Assembly (NCBI GenBank): GCA_021324535.1
Contig: JAJPIU010000045.1
Location: forward strand, 1 to 63,352
DNA: 63,352 nucleotides
Reading direction: 5' to 3'
Source: Pseudomonadota bacterium
GTDB taxonomy: Bacteria > Chloroflexota > Ktedonobacteria > Ktedonobacterales > JADMIN01
Shown here: positions 1 to 8,307 of the stretch, piece after piece
How the letters are laid out: each line of letters begins with the position of its first letter
Position numbering within the stretch: position 1 is the stretch's first letter
The notes under the pieces: model-generated
The model's input: the letters and a program-made list of their open reading frames with translations, nothing else
Told to the model about the DNA's origin: nothing
The model's database searches: none
Program-made: the position numbers and the translations under genes

Positions 1-135
1 CCACAAAGTCCACAAAGCCAGCACAGTATGCAGATGTATCCCTATCCAGGGTCTCCAGACTACCCTGATCTGGAAGGAGACGCTGGTGGCATGTCTCGTG
101 GCGAACCGCCGCCACAGCGCGAGCCTTATGAATGA
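1..135 (+). CDS. 3' end of an upstream gene (partial)
   Basis: Frame 1 is open from the first base to a TGA at 133-135 and encodes the last 44 residues of a protein whose start lies outside the window. The visible tail is rich in Pro, Gln, Gly and acidic residues and shows no recognisable domain, so the function cannot be called. It ends 30 bases before the acyl carrier protein-like gene on the same strand, so the two are probably co-transcribed. It could be a chance frame, because only 135 bases are visible. Confidence 0.45.
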   Translation, partial: PQSPQSQHSMQMYPYPGSPDYPDLEGDAGGMSRGEPPPQREPYE

Positions 136-165
136 TGCGCTCAGTTGAGAGAAAGGTAGAAAGCG

Positions 166-447
166 ATGGATGAACTGGTAGATCGGGTAGGCATCGAGAT
201 CGTGCGTGATCAGGTGCATGAGTTTATCGTGATGAACTTTCTCTATGACGGCGCTGCGGATACCCTCGACGACGACATGCCCTTGCTGGAGCAGGGTATT
301 ATAGATGCGACCGGCGTCCTTGAGATCGCGCTGTTCGTCGAGGATACCTATGGGATTCAGGTGACACAAAGCGATCTCGTTCCCGAAAACTTCGATACTG
401 TACGCAACATCGCCGCGTTTGTCGTCGAGCAGATCGCCAACCTGTAA
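166..447 (+). CDS. acyl carrier protein-like protein lacking the phosphopantetheine serine
   Basis: The 93-residue protein has the length and acidic four-helix pattern of a stand-alone acyl/peptidyl carrier protein. It contains the family signature LLEQGIIDATGVLEI followed by VEDTYGI. In carrier proteins of this subtype the signature normally reads D-S-T-G, where the Ser carries the 4'-phosphopantetheine arm. Here residue 48 is Ala (codon GCG, 307-309), one base from TCG. If the base is correct the protein cannot be loaded in the usual way, so it may be a non-canonical structural carrier or a recently inactivated copy. The purine-rich GAGAGAAAGG upstream is a plausible ribosome binding site. 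It follows the partial gene at 1-135 in the same direction. Confidence 0.85.
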   Translation: MDELVDRVGIEIVRDQVHEFIVMNFLYDGAADTLDDDMPLLEQGIIDATGVLEIALFVEDTYGIQVTQSDLVPENFDTVRNIAAFVVEQIANL

Positions 448-468
448 TCTCTGTAATCTCTGTAATCT
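442..468 (+). repeat. three tandem copies of CTGTAATCT
   Basis: The 9-base unit CTGTAATCT occurs three times in a row. The first copy contains the TAA stop codon of the carrier protein gene. Replication slippage is the simplest explanation, and no function is evident. Confidence 0.8.
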
Positions 469-628
469 GTCCTGTCATTCGCCAGCCCGGACGCCTGTTG
501 GCGCACCCGCAGGATGTGGCGGGGATGTGCTATGCTGGAAAAGCCGCCAGCGCCACGGGCGTCCCTGGCGAGCGCGCGATCACGAAGCGCATGGAACATG
601 AGACAGAGCCGACCAAAGAGGGAAAGCA

Positions 629-874
629 ATGAACGATCCTGAGATTTTGCAACGGATAGATGAATTGGTCAAAGAAGAACACCAACTCGATCAACAGGCG
701 GCGGCAAGCGGTGGCCTCACCGAGGAGCAACGCGCGCGGCTCAAAGAGCTTGAGGTCAACCTTGACCAATGTTGGGATCTCCTGCGGCAGCGTCGTGCGC
801 GCCGCAACGCGGGGCAGAATCCCGATGAGGCACAGACACGGCCTGGTGAGACGGTCGAGCACTATTTGGCCTGA
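629..874 (+). CDS. DUF2630 family protein
   Basis: The 81-residue charged helical protein matches the DUF2630 family end to end. Its N-terminus is of the type 'ILQRIDELVKEEHQL', and its core holds the hallmark LDQCWDLLRQRRARR followed by AGQNPDEAQTRP. The family is small, cytosolic and widespread in Actinobacteria and Chloroflexota, and its function is unknown. The start is supported by GAGGGAAAG a few bases upstream. The gene follows the carrier protein gene on the same strand after about 180 bases. The convergent neighbour ends at 901, leaving 26 bases between the two 3' ends. Confidence 0.9.
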   Translation: MNDPEILQRIDELVKEEHQLDQQAAASGGLTEEQRARLKELEVNLDQCWDLLRQRRARRNAGQNPDEAQTRPGETVEHYLA

Positions 875-900
875 TTCGCAGCCGGAGCGTTTCAGGGTGG

Positions 901-1947
901 TTAGGGGAGGCGGCTGCCGAGCGCGACGCTGATCACGCCGCCCAACCCATGCGCCTGCTCGATTGCCAGGAAGTGGCGCAGGCCGCGCCCATAGAGATCA
1001 TTGCGTTTGACTGCGCGCTGTGTCAGGGTGATATAGCCACGATCTTCGAGCGCATGATAGGCGATCCACTCGGCGAAGCCTTCTTCGATCAGCGGATCGA
1101 GATGAGGCGCCCCGTGCGCCAGTTGTTCGGATTGCCAGGCGTGTCCCAGTTCATGGGTCAGCGTCCCTAGCAAGAGTCCGCGTGTCAGCCCCATCTCGAT
1201 GTAGATTGCCGTTTTGTCGTGTGTTCGCACAAAGAAGCCAAGCGTATGACGCGCCTCGGCCTCATCGTTGAGTTGCTCACGCCGGAGAGCATGGTCGTCG
1301 CGAATGGGCAAACTCTGACGAATCAGGCGGCCAAGCTGCTGAGGCGCTGGGGTGGACGTGTGTTGTGTGTGCTGCGTCCCTTGCAAGAACTGGCGGCGCG
1401 CGCTGGTCATTTCCAATCGCCCAACCACATGCAACGGCGGGATTGTTTCAAGCCGCCGCCCGGTAATCTGCTGGAAGGTGGCCACGGCGTCCACATAGGC
1501 GTTGCGGATGGCCGATTCCGTGAGCGCCATATCGCTGGCGCAGAGGGCGCACCGAAACTGGCCGTGGCTGAGGATGGTCGGTGTGACATTGGTTGGCGCA
1601 TGGCAGAGGTCACAGCGCGGGCGGCTCTGTACACAGCGTGTGCAGAAGCGGCGTTCGGGCGCGGGCACGATCTCACCGAAGGTATACCATTCGTGAATGA
1701 TCGGCTCGTTGCAGGCGGCGCAGTGCGAGACGACGGCGCGGCACCCACGACACAGGCGCACGCGCCCGGCGATGAGGACGCTATCCGCCGGGGGAAGCGG
1801 CACATTGCAGCGGGCGCAGCGGGGGCTACGGTCGTCGCAGGTGGCGCAGACCACCAGCCCCGAATCATACTGGTAGTAGCGCCCGGACAACTGGCGTCCG
1901 CAGATGTGGCAGAAATGTGGCTGTGATGCGATCATGGGTGACTTCAC
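901..1947 (-). CDS. zinc-finger protein with DA1-like metallopeptidase domain
   Basis: The 348-residue protein has two parts. Residues 1-140 carry eight CxxC pairs (C13/C16, C34/C37, C44/C47, C66/C69, C76/C79, C102/C105, C112/C115, C133/C136), the spacing of four LIM-like or treble-clef zinc sites. Residues 145-348 form a zinc metallopeptidase-like domain with HELGHAW (H265, E266, H269) and a downstream EEGFAEW, where a Glu would be the third ligand. LIM-type fingers followed by such a domain match the DA1 family, known in plants as ubiquitin-activated peptidases, and its bacterial DA1-like relatives. The start is GTG; ATG at 1935 is an alternative. The remnant HNH gene ends 4 bases upstream, so the two may have shared a transcript. 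The substrate is unknown. Confidence 0.75.
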   Translation of the reverse strand: MKSPMIASQPHFCHICGRQLSGRYYQYDSGLVVCATCDDRSPRCARCNVPLPPADSVLIAGRVRLCRGCRAVVSHCAACNEPIIHEWYTFGEIVPAPERRFCTRCVQSRPRCDLCHAPTNVTPTILSHGQFRCALCASDMALTESAIRNAYVDAVATFQQITGRRLETIPPLHVVGRLEMTSARRQFLQGTQHTQHTSTPAPQQLGRLIRQSLPIRDDHALRREQLNDEAEARHTLGFFVRTHDKTAIYIEMGLTRGLLLGTLTHELGHAWQSEQLAHGAPHLDPLIEEGFAEWIAYHALEDRGYITLTQRAVKRNDLYGRGLRHFLAIEQAHGLGGVISVALGSRLP

Positions 1948-1951
1948 CGCT

Positions 1952-2335
1952 TCATGATTTAGGTTTGGTGGCGCCTATACTACTACTACTACGGTTGACA
2001 GCGAACGAATGGTTACGCTCCTCTAGCTTAGCATCTCCTATATCAGAATATAGTTGCCCTGAGAAGGCCCGATGATGAAGAACACAGAGCGCAATCCCAT
2101 TGGGAACCACATCAACGCTTTGGGGATGAGCAACAGGAATGACATGAGCTGCCTCGATAAGATCGAGCTGTGTACGGCACATTGCGCATTGGCGTTCGTA
2201 CACGATCAAAACGTTTCGCTGGAAATTTGCTCGGCGTACTCGTTGGCGTAGCGCACGCAACACAATACGGCGGGCCTCTGGGAGCGAAGACAGCATGGAG
2301 TCATCAAAGGGAAGATCACCTTCCGGCAGATTACC
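1952..2335 (-). pseudogene. HNH endonuclease, N-terminus lost to a tnpB insertion
   Basis: The C-terminal half of an HNH nuclease is readable on the minus strand. It has a CAMC pair, then EAAHVIPVAH, then PNGIALCVLHHRAF, which together form the H-N-H core with its zinc ligands. Upstream of about 2335 the frame stays open, but there it is antisense to the tnpB relic and no longer looks like an HNH protein, so the native N-terminus is missing. Intact relatives cleave DNA and are often restriction-type nucleases. The remaining piece ends 4 bases before the DA1-like gene. A chimeric ORF beginning near 2539 is possible but is probably not functional. Confidence 0.65.
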
Positions 2336-2337
2336 AT

Positions 2338-2659
2338 GACCGGATCGCCGTCGAAGACCTCTCCGTGAATCGCATGCTCGCATGCTCCACAACCATTGTC
2401 TGGCAAAATCCATCGCGGATGCGGCGTGAACCACTTCGCGCACCTTCTGGCGTACAAGGCAGCATGGGCCGGTCGTCAGTTCGTTGCGGTGAATCCTGCC
2501 TATACCTTGCAGGACTGTTCGGGCTGCGGCCATCGGCACAAGATGCCCTTCTCAGAACGGACGTACACCTGTCCCTGTTGTGGGCTGGTGATCGACCGTG
2601 ATCTGAATGCCAGTCTGAACATTTTGAGACTGGGGCGACAGTCTCAAACTTCTTCGTAA
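2338..2659 (+). pseudogene. tnpB: tnpB (IS605 OrfB family) relic
   Basis: TnpB is the RNA-guided RuvC-type nuclease of IS200/IS605 elements. Only the C-terminal third remains, and it is spread over three frames. One frame carries AVEDLSVNRML, a second carries NHCLAKSIADAA followed by a stop, and the third (from about 2396) carries LAYKAAWAGRQFVAVNPAYT, the zinc finger CSGCGHRH...CPCCG, and DRDLNASLNI, which is the last RuvC motif. The frameshifts and missing 5' part make it non-functional. It interrupts the HNH gene on the opposite strand and is followed directly by a hairpin end typical of the element. No tnpA is present. Confidence 0.85.
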
Positions 2660-2697
2660 GTCAAGAAGCCCCAGCCTTGAGGCGGGGGAATCGTCAC
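2660..2697 (+). mobile_element. right end of the tnpB element (omega-RNA 3' hairpin region)
   Basis: Just after the tnpB stop lies AAGCCCCAGCCTTGAGGCGG, which continues with GGG and ends in TCGTCAC. It folds as CCCC-(A)-GCC, loop TTGA, GGC-GGGG. Hairpins of the type GCCCC...GGGGC ending near GTCAC are characteristic right ends of IS605-family tnpB elements. In these elements the right end also forms the 3' part of the guide (omega/re) RNA. Sequence beginning at about 2698 would be the genomic flank that served as guide. The left end is not recognisable. Confidence 0.7.
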
Positions 2698-2768
2698 AGT
2701 ATACCAGCTTTCTCAGACGAAGAAGTACAGGCGTTGGCCAAAAAGAGGAAAGGAAACATTATTATGTG

Positions 2769-5700
2769 CTACGGCAGGCGCGTATCGGCGCTCGCCAGCG
2801 CGCCGCGTGCGCGGGCAATATCGCGCACGGCATGCAGCGCCTCGAACTGCTCTAGCGCCTGGGTTAGTTCCTCACGGGCGCGGATGTCGTCGCCCGCCAG
2901 CTTGCGTCGCAGATACAGACTGGCCAGCACATAGCGTGAGCGGCCCTCTTCCCAGGTGGTTCCCAGTTCGCGATAGCGGGTGAGCGCGCTACGGGCGTCG
3001 GCGTGGGCGTCGTCCCAGCGACCTTCGGCGATAGCCACCATCGCGCGGGCACGGGTTGCCTGGGCCAGCGCCTTGCGTGCGCCGGAGCGCCAGCCAAGCT
3101 CAAGCGCCTGTGCGCCGTAGCGCCCGTATAATTCCATATCGCCAGTGCGCGCGGCCAGTTCGGCAAGCTCAGCCACCAGCGCCGCCATGCTGTGTCGCCC
3201 TGAGCGCGTATCCAGCGCCGCCAATAATGTCTGGCGGGCCGCCTGTGTCTCGCCACGCGCCAACGCGAGTTGCGCGCGCGCCACCTCGATGTATTGCGCG
3301 GGATACGATGGCGGCTGCTCGGCGACGATGCGCGCCAACCGCTCGGCTTGGTCTGCTGCGCCCTGACGCGCGTAGATGATCGCCAGGGAGAGCAGCGCCC
3401 ATGAGTAGTGCCTGGGCGGAGTCGTTCCCAGATGGGTGAACGACTGCTGGAACTCGGCGCCGACACGCAGCGCCTCAGGCCAGTGATCCCACTCGTAGTA
3501 GGTCAAGACCTGATGCGCGAGCGCCCCCGACCGGAACGCATCCACATCCGATTCATCGGCCAGCTTGAATGCCAACTGCGCATAGCGTTCGGCCTCCGCA
3601 TACTCCCCTACCATCATGTGCGCCTGGCTGACCTCATCGTAGATGTCGAGCAGTTCATTCTGGTCGTTAATCTGCCGCGCCCAGTCGAGCCGTCGCGATT
3701 GGCTTTCGAGATAGCCCCGCAGATCGGTGGTGATCGCCTGCACATTGCCCAGCGCGTCGAGCGCCTCAGAGGCGCCGCGTGGGTCGCCAAGCGCCTCGGT
3801 GATGCGCACAGCCTCGCGCGCACTGCGATAGGCGTCGAGCAGTTCGCGTTCGCTGCGTTGTTCCGCCCACGACCACCAGAAGAAGCTCTTGGCGGTGAGC
3901 AGTCCGGCGTAGTCGAGCGAATCGCGCTGACCCGATTCTTCCGCCAGCCGGAGACCTTCCTCCAGATAGGCGCGTAACTCTTCATGCGGAGGTAGCCGCT
4001 TGAAGACGCCAGGGTCGCGCGTGGGAAGCTGCGCCAGCAGGCGATACAATTGCATCCCGCGCGCCTGCCAGTCCGGCGGGAGCTTGAGTTTGTCGTCGCT
4101 CAGCGTCGAGCCGTCTTGATTTTCCTCTGCCTGGTTTTCCTCAGCGGCCTGCTCATCCTCATCCATTTCGGCGTCGTGTTCGTCCGGCGCTACGGTTTCC
4201 ACAGATTGGGCGAGTGTCTCGATGGGACTGAGGATAACCTCTGGCGGCTGTAGCGCCGTCTCGGCGGAGCCGTCGGTGATGTCTATTGCCTGGGCGACGC
4301 CCGTAACAGCGGTGGTATAGGCTGACCAGATTCGCAGCGCCGTGCGATAGTCATTCCAGGCGTCGTCGGCGCGCAAGGCAAGCCAGCGCGCAGCGCCACG
4401 CTGCATCAACAGTTCCACGCACAGCGGCCCATCGGCGCGTTGTCCATCCTCATCCAGGAGGTTGAGTGCGTCAGTATAGTAACTATCAGCTTTCGCTAAC
4501 GCCTGACGCGCCACCGCTTGATCGCCTGCCAACCGCAGATAGCGCGTCACCTTTTCACGAATGTCTCGGCGGCGCTGCTGGCGACGTGAGCGCGCCAGCC
4601 CCGCCTGCACATAGTAGCGATAGTAGTGCTGAGCAAGCAACTCGGTGAAGGCAAAATCTTCGGGTGCGCCGTGGCTGAGGTCTTCGAGCCATTCGGCCAC
4701 ACGCAGGTGTTCATGGGCGCGACGGGCGCGCGGAATCGAGCTATAGACCACCTCGCGGGTCAGCGCATGGTTGAAGGTATAGACCTCCTCGCCAGCAGGA
4801 GCGATGCCCAGGCTGGCGCGCTCACTGGGGCGGATCAACTCCCTGGCCTGCAAGGCTTGCAGCATCGCGCCCAGTGGCTCCGGTTGCAGATGGCGCGCCA
4901 GATGCAGCAGTGCGCTCGGCCAGAAGTAGCGCCCAATGACGGCGGCGTGCTGTAAGACATCGCGCTCATCAGGTGAGAGCAGATCGATACGCGCCGCCAG
5001 CACGCCCTGTACCGTATCGGGAATGACGGGATCGCTGATCTCGTCGCTTTCTTCCCAATCGGGCGATACGCGCCAGCCTGCGGCTGCGCCGTCCTCGCCC
5101 GGCGTCGCGATCAGCGCGCCGCGATCCACCAGCATACGGATGATCTCTTCGACATAGAAGGGATTGCCCTCTGCGCGCATGAGGATGCTCTGACGTAGGC
5201 TCTCCGGCACATCATCACCCGGCAACAACTGGCGCACCAGCGTCGCCGTTTCGCTCGAAGAAAGCGCCTCGAGGCCGATGGTGGCGTAGTTGCGTTTGCC
5301 GCCGCCCCAATCGGGCCGCCGTTCGAGCAACTCCTGGCGCGCCGTGCCGACGAAGAGCAGCGGCACATTGTTCGCGCGCGCCGCCACATAGGCGATCAGA
5401 TCGAGCAGGGCGTCGTCGGCCCAATGGAGATCGTCTATCATCACGACAAGCCCGCGTCCGTCGGCAAGCGCCTCGAAGAAGATGCGCCAGGCTCGCTGCA
5501 TCCCCTCCTGACGTTGTTGCGCGTCGGACGGCAACAACGCCTGGCGGCGCTCGGTAGACTCGATGCCGATGGTATGCCCCAGGTATGCGGCAATCACTTC
5601 GGGGTCTTCGTTGCGGCCCGTGACGGCGAAACGGCGGCGCACACAGGCCAATACCTTCGCGCGGGCGCGTTCGGGCCGCTCAAGCACGGAAAAGCCGCAG

Positions 5701-7091
5701 TACAGCCGGAGCATTTCGGCGAGCGGCCAATAGGTGACATCTTCGCCATAGGGTGGGCAGCGCCCTTCCAGCAGCAATGGTCGTGTTGAGCCGCCTGCCG
5801 CGCCTACATCACCCCCGTCTCCTTCGCTTTCTGTGTCTCGCTGCTCGCCCATCGTGGCGTTTTCCCCTGCCGGAAGCGTGCCCGCAGGGGCCTCGGGCGC
5901 AGCAGAGGCGGCTATACGCTGCCCTGATGAGGATGCGCTGGCGGTGGCTAGCGTGGCGACAAGCGCCTCATCGTGTTCGGCGTCCTGTTCGGCCTCCGCC
6001 TCAGTGAGCATATCGAGATCATCAAGCGAGGCGGCGCCGATCAATCGTCCGATAAATTCGCGCGCAAGGCGAGTTTTGCCCACTCCAGGCGCCCCCAGGA
6101 TGGTGACAACATACGGGCGATGTTCACGCATGACTCGCTGGGCGATCACCTGAAGCAGTTCCATCTCGACCTCGCGGCCCACCAACGGCGAGCGGCGACC
6201 ATCCAACCCGCGTGGCCGCGAGGTTGGCACATCGCCGTCGTCGAGCATGCTGAGCGCCTCCCACACGGCGATGGGCCGCGCCTTGCCACGCAACGTGGTG
6301 GGGGCGAGCGCCCGAAAGCGCACAGCGCCATGCGCGCCACGATAGGTGCGTGGGCCAACCAGCACGCTGCCTGGTTGCGCCAGTTGTTGCAGACGCGAGG
6401 CCACGTTCACAGCGTCGCCAGTGATGAGGAAGTCGTCACCCTCGCCCGCGTCCCCTGCGGCCACCACCTCGCCCGTATTGATGCCAATACGCATGGCAAG
6501 CTCCGGCGAGTTGGGGTCTTCAGCGCGGCGGTCAGCGTTGAAAACGCGCAGCGTTGCCTGCATATCCAGCGCGGCGCGTATCGCACGCACGGGATCATCC
6601 TCATGGGCGATGGGCATGCCGAAGATAGCCATCACTGCGTCGCCGATGTATTTTTCGACGGAGCCGCCGTGCCGGTGAATGACGCGCGTCATGGCAATGA
6701 AGAAGCTACGCAGCAGCTCGCGCACCTCTTCAGGGTCGGCGCCGTCGGCGAGCGAGGTTGAGCCGGTGAGGTCGGCGAACAGCACGGTGACGATACGTCG
6801 CTGCTCAGCGGATTCTTCGGCGGGGGTGGGATACGAGATTGCGGGAGAAGCCTCGTTGAGCGCAACCTGCGGGGAAAGGGGAGCGCCAGCCGCCTGGAAA
6901 GCGTGGGCTGTTCCATCGTTGGCTGGGGTGGGAGCCTGTGGCGCGAGGGGGAAGCCGCACTGGTTGCAGAAGCGGGCGTTTGTTGGATTGATGGAGCCGC
7001 AGTTGGGGCAGGCGCGCGGCAGAGGCTTTCCGCAGTTGATGCAAAAACGCGCTTGCGCCGGATTGGTCGTCCCACAGTTCGGGCAGATCAT
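2769..7091 (-). CDS. class III nucleotidyl cyclase with zinc ribbons, STAND ATPase and TPR-type repeats
   Basis: The 1440-residue protein has several layers. Residues 1-48 are two zinc ribbons (C3/C6/C17/C20 and C28/C31/C42/C45). Residues 98-280 are a class III cyclase catalytic domain with both metal aspartates (D107 in FADLTGST, D151 in GDAVMAIFG), K147, and the N229/R233 pair. Residues 303 onward form an AAA/STAND ATPase with Walker A GAPGVGKT (333-340) and Walker B VVMIDDLHWADD. The remainder is a helical tetratricopeptide-like repeat region. A low-complexity acidic insertion of about 100 residues (350-455) follows Walker A. The key catalytic residues are present, so cAMP synthesis gated by a ligand-sensing ATPase is likely. 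An upstream in-frame extension was rejected because the zinc ribbon starts at this ATG. Confidence 0.9.
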   Translation of the reverse strand: MICPNCGTTNPAQARFCINCGKPLPRACPNCGSINPTNARFCNQCGFPLAPQAPTPANDGTAHAFQAAGAPLSPQVALNEASPAISYPTPAEESAEQRRIVTVLFADLTGSTSLADGADPEEVRELLRSFFIAMTRVIHRHGGSVEKYIGDAVMAIFGMPIAHEDDPVRAIRAALDMQATLRVFNADRRAEDPNSPELAMRIGINTGEVVAAGDAGEGDDFLITGDAVNVASRLQQLAQPGSVLVGPRTYRGAHGAVRFRALAPTTLRGKARPIAVWEALSMLDDGDVPTSRPRGLDGRRSPLVGREVEMELLQVIAQRVMREHRPYVVTILGAPGVGKTRLAREFIGRLIGAASLDDLDMLTEAEAEQDAEHDEALVATLATASASSSGQRIAASAAPEAPAGTLPAGENATMGEQRDTESEGDGGDVGAAGGSTRPLLLEGRCPPYGEDVTYWPLAEMLRLYCGFSVLERPERARAKVLACVRRRFAVTGRNEDPEVIAAYLGHTIGIESTERRQALLPSDAQQRQEGMQRAWRIFFEALADGRGLVVMIDDLHWADDALLDLIAYVAARANNVPLLFVGTARQELLERRPDWGGGKRNYATIGLEALSSSETATLVRQLLPGDDVPESLRQSILMRAEGNPFYVEEIIRMLVDRGALIATPGEDGAAAGWRVSPDWEESDEISDPVIPDTVQGVLAARIDLLSPDERDVLQHAAVIGRYFWPSALLHLARHLQPEPLGAMLQALQARELIRPSERASLGIAPAGEEVYTFNHALTREVVYSSIPRARRAHEHLRVAEWLEDLSHGAPEDFAFTELLAQHYYRYYVQAGLARSRRQQRRRDIREKVTRYLRLAGDQAVARQALAKADSYYTDALNLLDEDGQRADGPLCVELLMQRGAARWLALRADDAWNDYRTALRIWSAYTTAVTGVAQAIDITDGSAETALQPPEVILSPIETLAQSVETVAPDEHDAEMDEDEQAAEENQAEENQDGSTLSDDKLKLPPDWQARGMQLYRLLAQLPTRDPGVFKRLPPHEELRAYLEEGLRLAEESGQRDSLDYAGLLTAKSFFWWSWAEQRSERELLDAYRSAREAVRITEALGDPRGASEALDALGNVQAITTDLRGYLESQSRRLDWARQINDQNELLDIYDEVSQAHMMVGEYAEAERYAQLAFKLADESDVDAFRSGALAHQVLTYYEWDHWPEALRVGAEFQQSFTHLGTTPPRHYSWALLSLAIIYARQGAADQAERLARIVAEQPPSYPAQYIEVARAQLALARGETQAARQTLLAALDTRSGRHSMAALVAELAELAARTGDMELYGRYGAQALELGWRSGARKALAQATRARAMVAIAEGRWDDAHADARSALTRYRELGTTWEEGRSRYVLASLYLRRKLAGDDIRAREELTQALEQFEALHAVRDIARARGALASADTRLP

Positions 7092-7264
7092 CGCATCCCC
7101 TTTGCGCCACGTTGTGCCGCCATCGCTTGCCACAGCTTGCCACAACTTGCCACGGGAGCCGGTTGACACTCGCCGGCCACCATATTGATTATAGACGATG
7201 GCGCAAAACGCTGGGATAGTTATGGCCTTCTGAATGGAGTAAAGAAGTGGTGAATGAGGTAGAG

Positions 7265-7289
7265 AAGGCCCGCCTGATGGACGGGCCTT
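7265..7289 (-). terminator. hairpin downstream of the Clp-N gene
   Basis: AAGGCCCG (7265-7272) pairs with CGGGCCTT (7282-7289) around a 9-base loop. It lies about 45 bases beyond the stop of the minus-strand Clp-N gene and before the cyclase gene. No long U tract follows, so its termination strength is uncertain. Confidence 0.55.
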
Positions 7290-7335
7290 CCTGGCTGTTC
7301 CCGCCAGACATGCGCGGAGCGGAAACGTTGCCCCT

Positions 7336-8277
7336 CTATTCGGATTGCGCCTCGCCATCGTTCTTCGCTTCTGGCGCTTCTGGCGCTTCAGGCTGCTCTG
7401 CCTGCGCTGCGTGTTCACCTTCGATTGTGTCAGGCGGCGCAGGCTCGTCGCTTCGGGCGGCATCGTCTGCCGCCGCTTGGGGCGCCTGTTGGGCGATGGC
7501 CTGCGCCTCGGCGCGCAACTGGCGTATCTCCGTCACAGTGGCGTAGACGCGCTCGAAGAGCGCGCGATGCGCCTCGATGCCCGCGCCAATCAGCCAGGCG
7601 GCGGCGTCGCTTCGTGTGGAGCGAATGCCGGTCTCAACCAGCGCGTCAATCGCGTCGAGCGCGGCGTCGTCGAGTCGGCAGGTGACTACATTGTTTTTGG
7701 GGCTGCTTCCACCGTTGCCGCTGCCGACTGCTGACATACTTACCGGCCTTGCGCCAGACGGCTGCGCCGCGCTTTCTTGATCTTTTTGATTGCCAACTGC
7801 GCTGAGCATCTGGAGCGTCGCCGTGCGCACTTGCTCAAGGGTGAGGCCGATGCTTTCCAGCACACCCGCCGCGATGCCCTCGCCTTCGCGCACCAGCCCC
7901 AGCAGCAGATGTTCCGTGCCGACGTAGGGGTGGTTCATACGGCGAGCCTCATCCACTGCCAGTTCCATCACCCGCTTGGCGCGCGGTGTTAGCCCCACCT
8001 CGCCCAAGACGATGCGATCTCCATGCCCGATGATGTGCATGACTCGTGTGCGCACATCATCCAGACTGACGCCAAGGCTGATGAGTACCTTCGCGCCAAT
8101 CCCTTCACCTTCGCGTATCAGCCCAAGCAGGATATGCTCTGTGCCAATGTAGTTGTGGCCCAGGCGTTGCGCCTCCTCTTGCGCCAGGGCTAACACTTCA
8201 CGCGCCCGCCTGGAAAACTTTTGGAAGCGATCTGGCCGCTCACTGCCTCGTCTCTGGCCGCCTCGAAAGAACTGCAT
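7336..8277 (-). CDS. Clp N-terminal domain protein without ATPase
   Basis: The 313-residue protein begins with a full double Clp-N repeat (residues about 18-160), seen as YIGTEHILLGLIREGEG and its second copy YVGTEHLLLGLVREGEG. In ClpC/ClpA this domain binds substrates and adaptors. No Walker motif or AAA domain follows, so this is not an unfoldase. After a Gly/Ser linker, residues about 195-260 (NVVTCRLDDAALDAIDAL and following) look like a ribbon-helix-helix segment plus helix. The tail is Ala/Glu/Pro-rich and probably disordered. A role as an adaptor or substrate receptor, or as a regulator linked to Clp proteolysis, is inference. An inverted repeat lies just upstream. Confidence 0.85.
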   Translation of the reverse strand: MQFFRGGQRRGSERPDRFQKFSRRAREVLALAQEEAQRLGHNYIGTEHILLGLIREGEGIGAKVLISLGVSLDDVRTRVMHIIGHGDRIVLGEVGLTPRAKRVMELAVDEARRMNHPYVGTEHLLLGLVREGEGIAAGVLESIGLTLEQVRTATLQMLSAVGNQKDQESAAQPSGARPVSMSAVGSGNGGSSPKNNVVTCRLDDAALDAIDALVETGIRSTRSDAAAWLIGAGIEAHRALFERVYATVTEIRQLRAEAQAIAQQAPQAAADDAARSDEPAPPDTIEGEHAAQAEQPEAPEAPEAKNDGEAQSE

Positions 8278-8307
8278 CGCCGCTCACCTCTCTCTGTGAA
8301 ACTTCAC

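Noticed and set aside
419-601. Small plus-strand ORF after the carrier protein
   Set aside because: Its Cys-Asn-Leu repeats come from the CTGTAATCT tandem repeat, and it has no ribosome site.
1219-1926. 235-codon plus-strand frame
   Set aside because: It is antisense to the DA1-like gene, whose Cys spacing and HELGH motif show which strand codes.
7092-7463. N-terminal extension of the cyclase gene
   Set aside because: It runs through the intergenic hairpin and into the Clp-N gene. The zinc ribbon begins at the chosen ATG.
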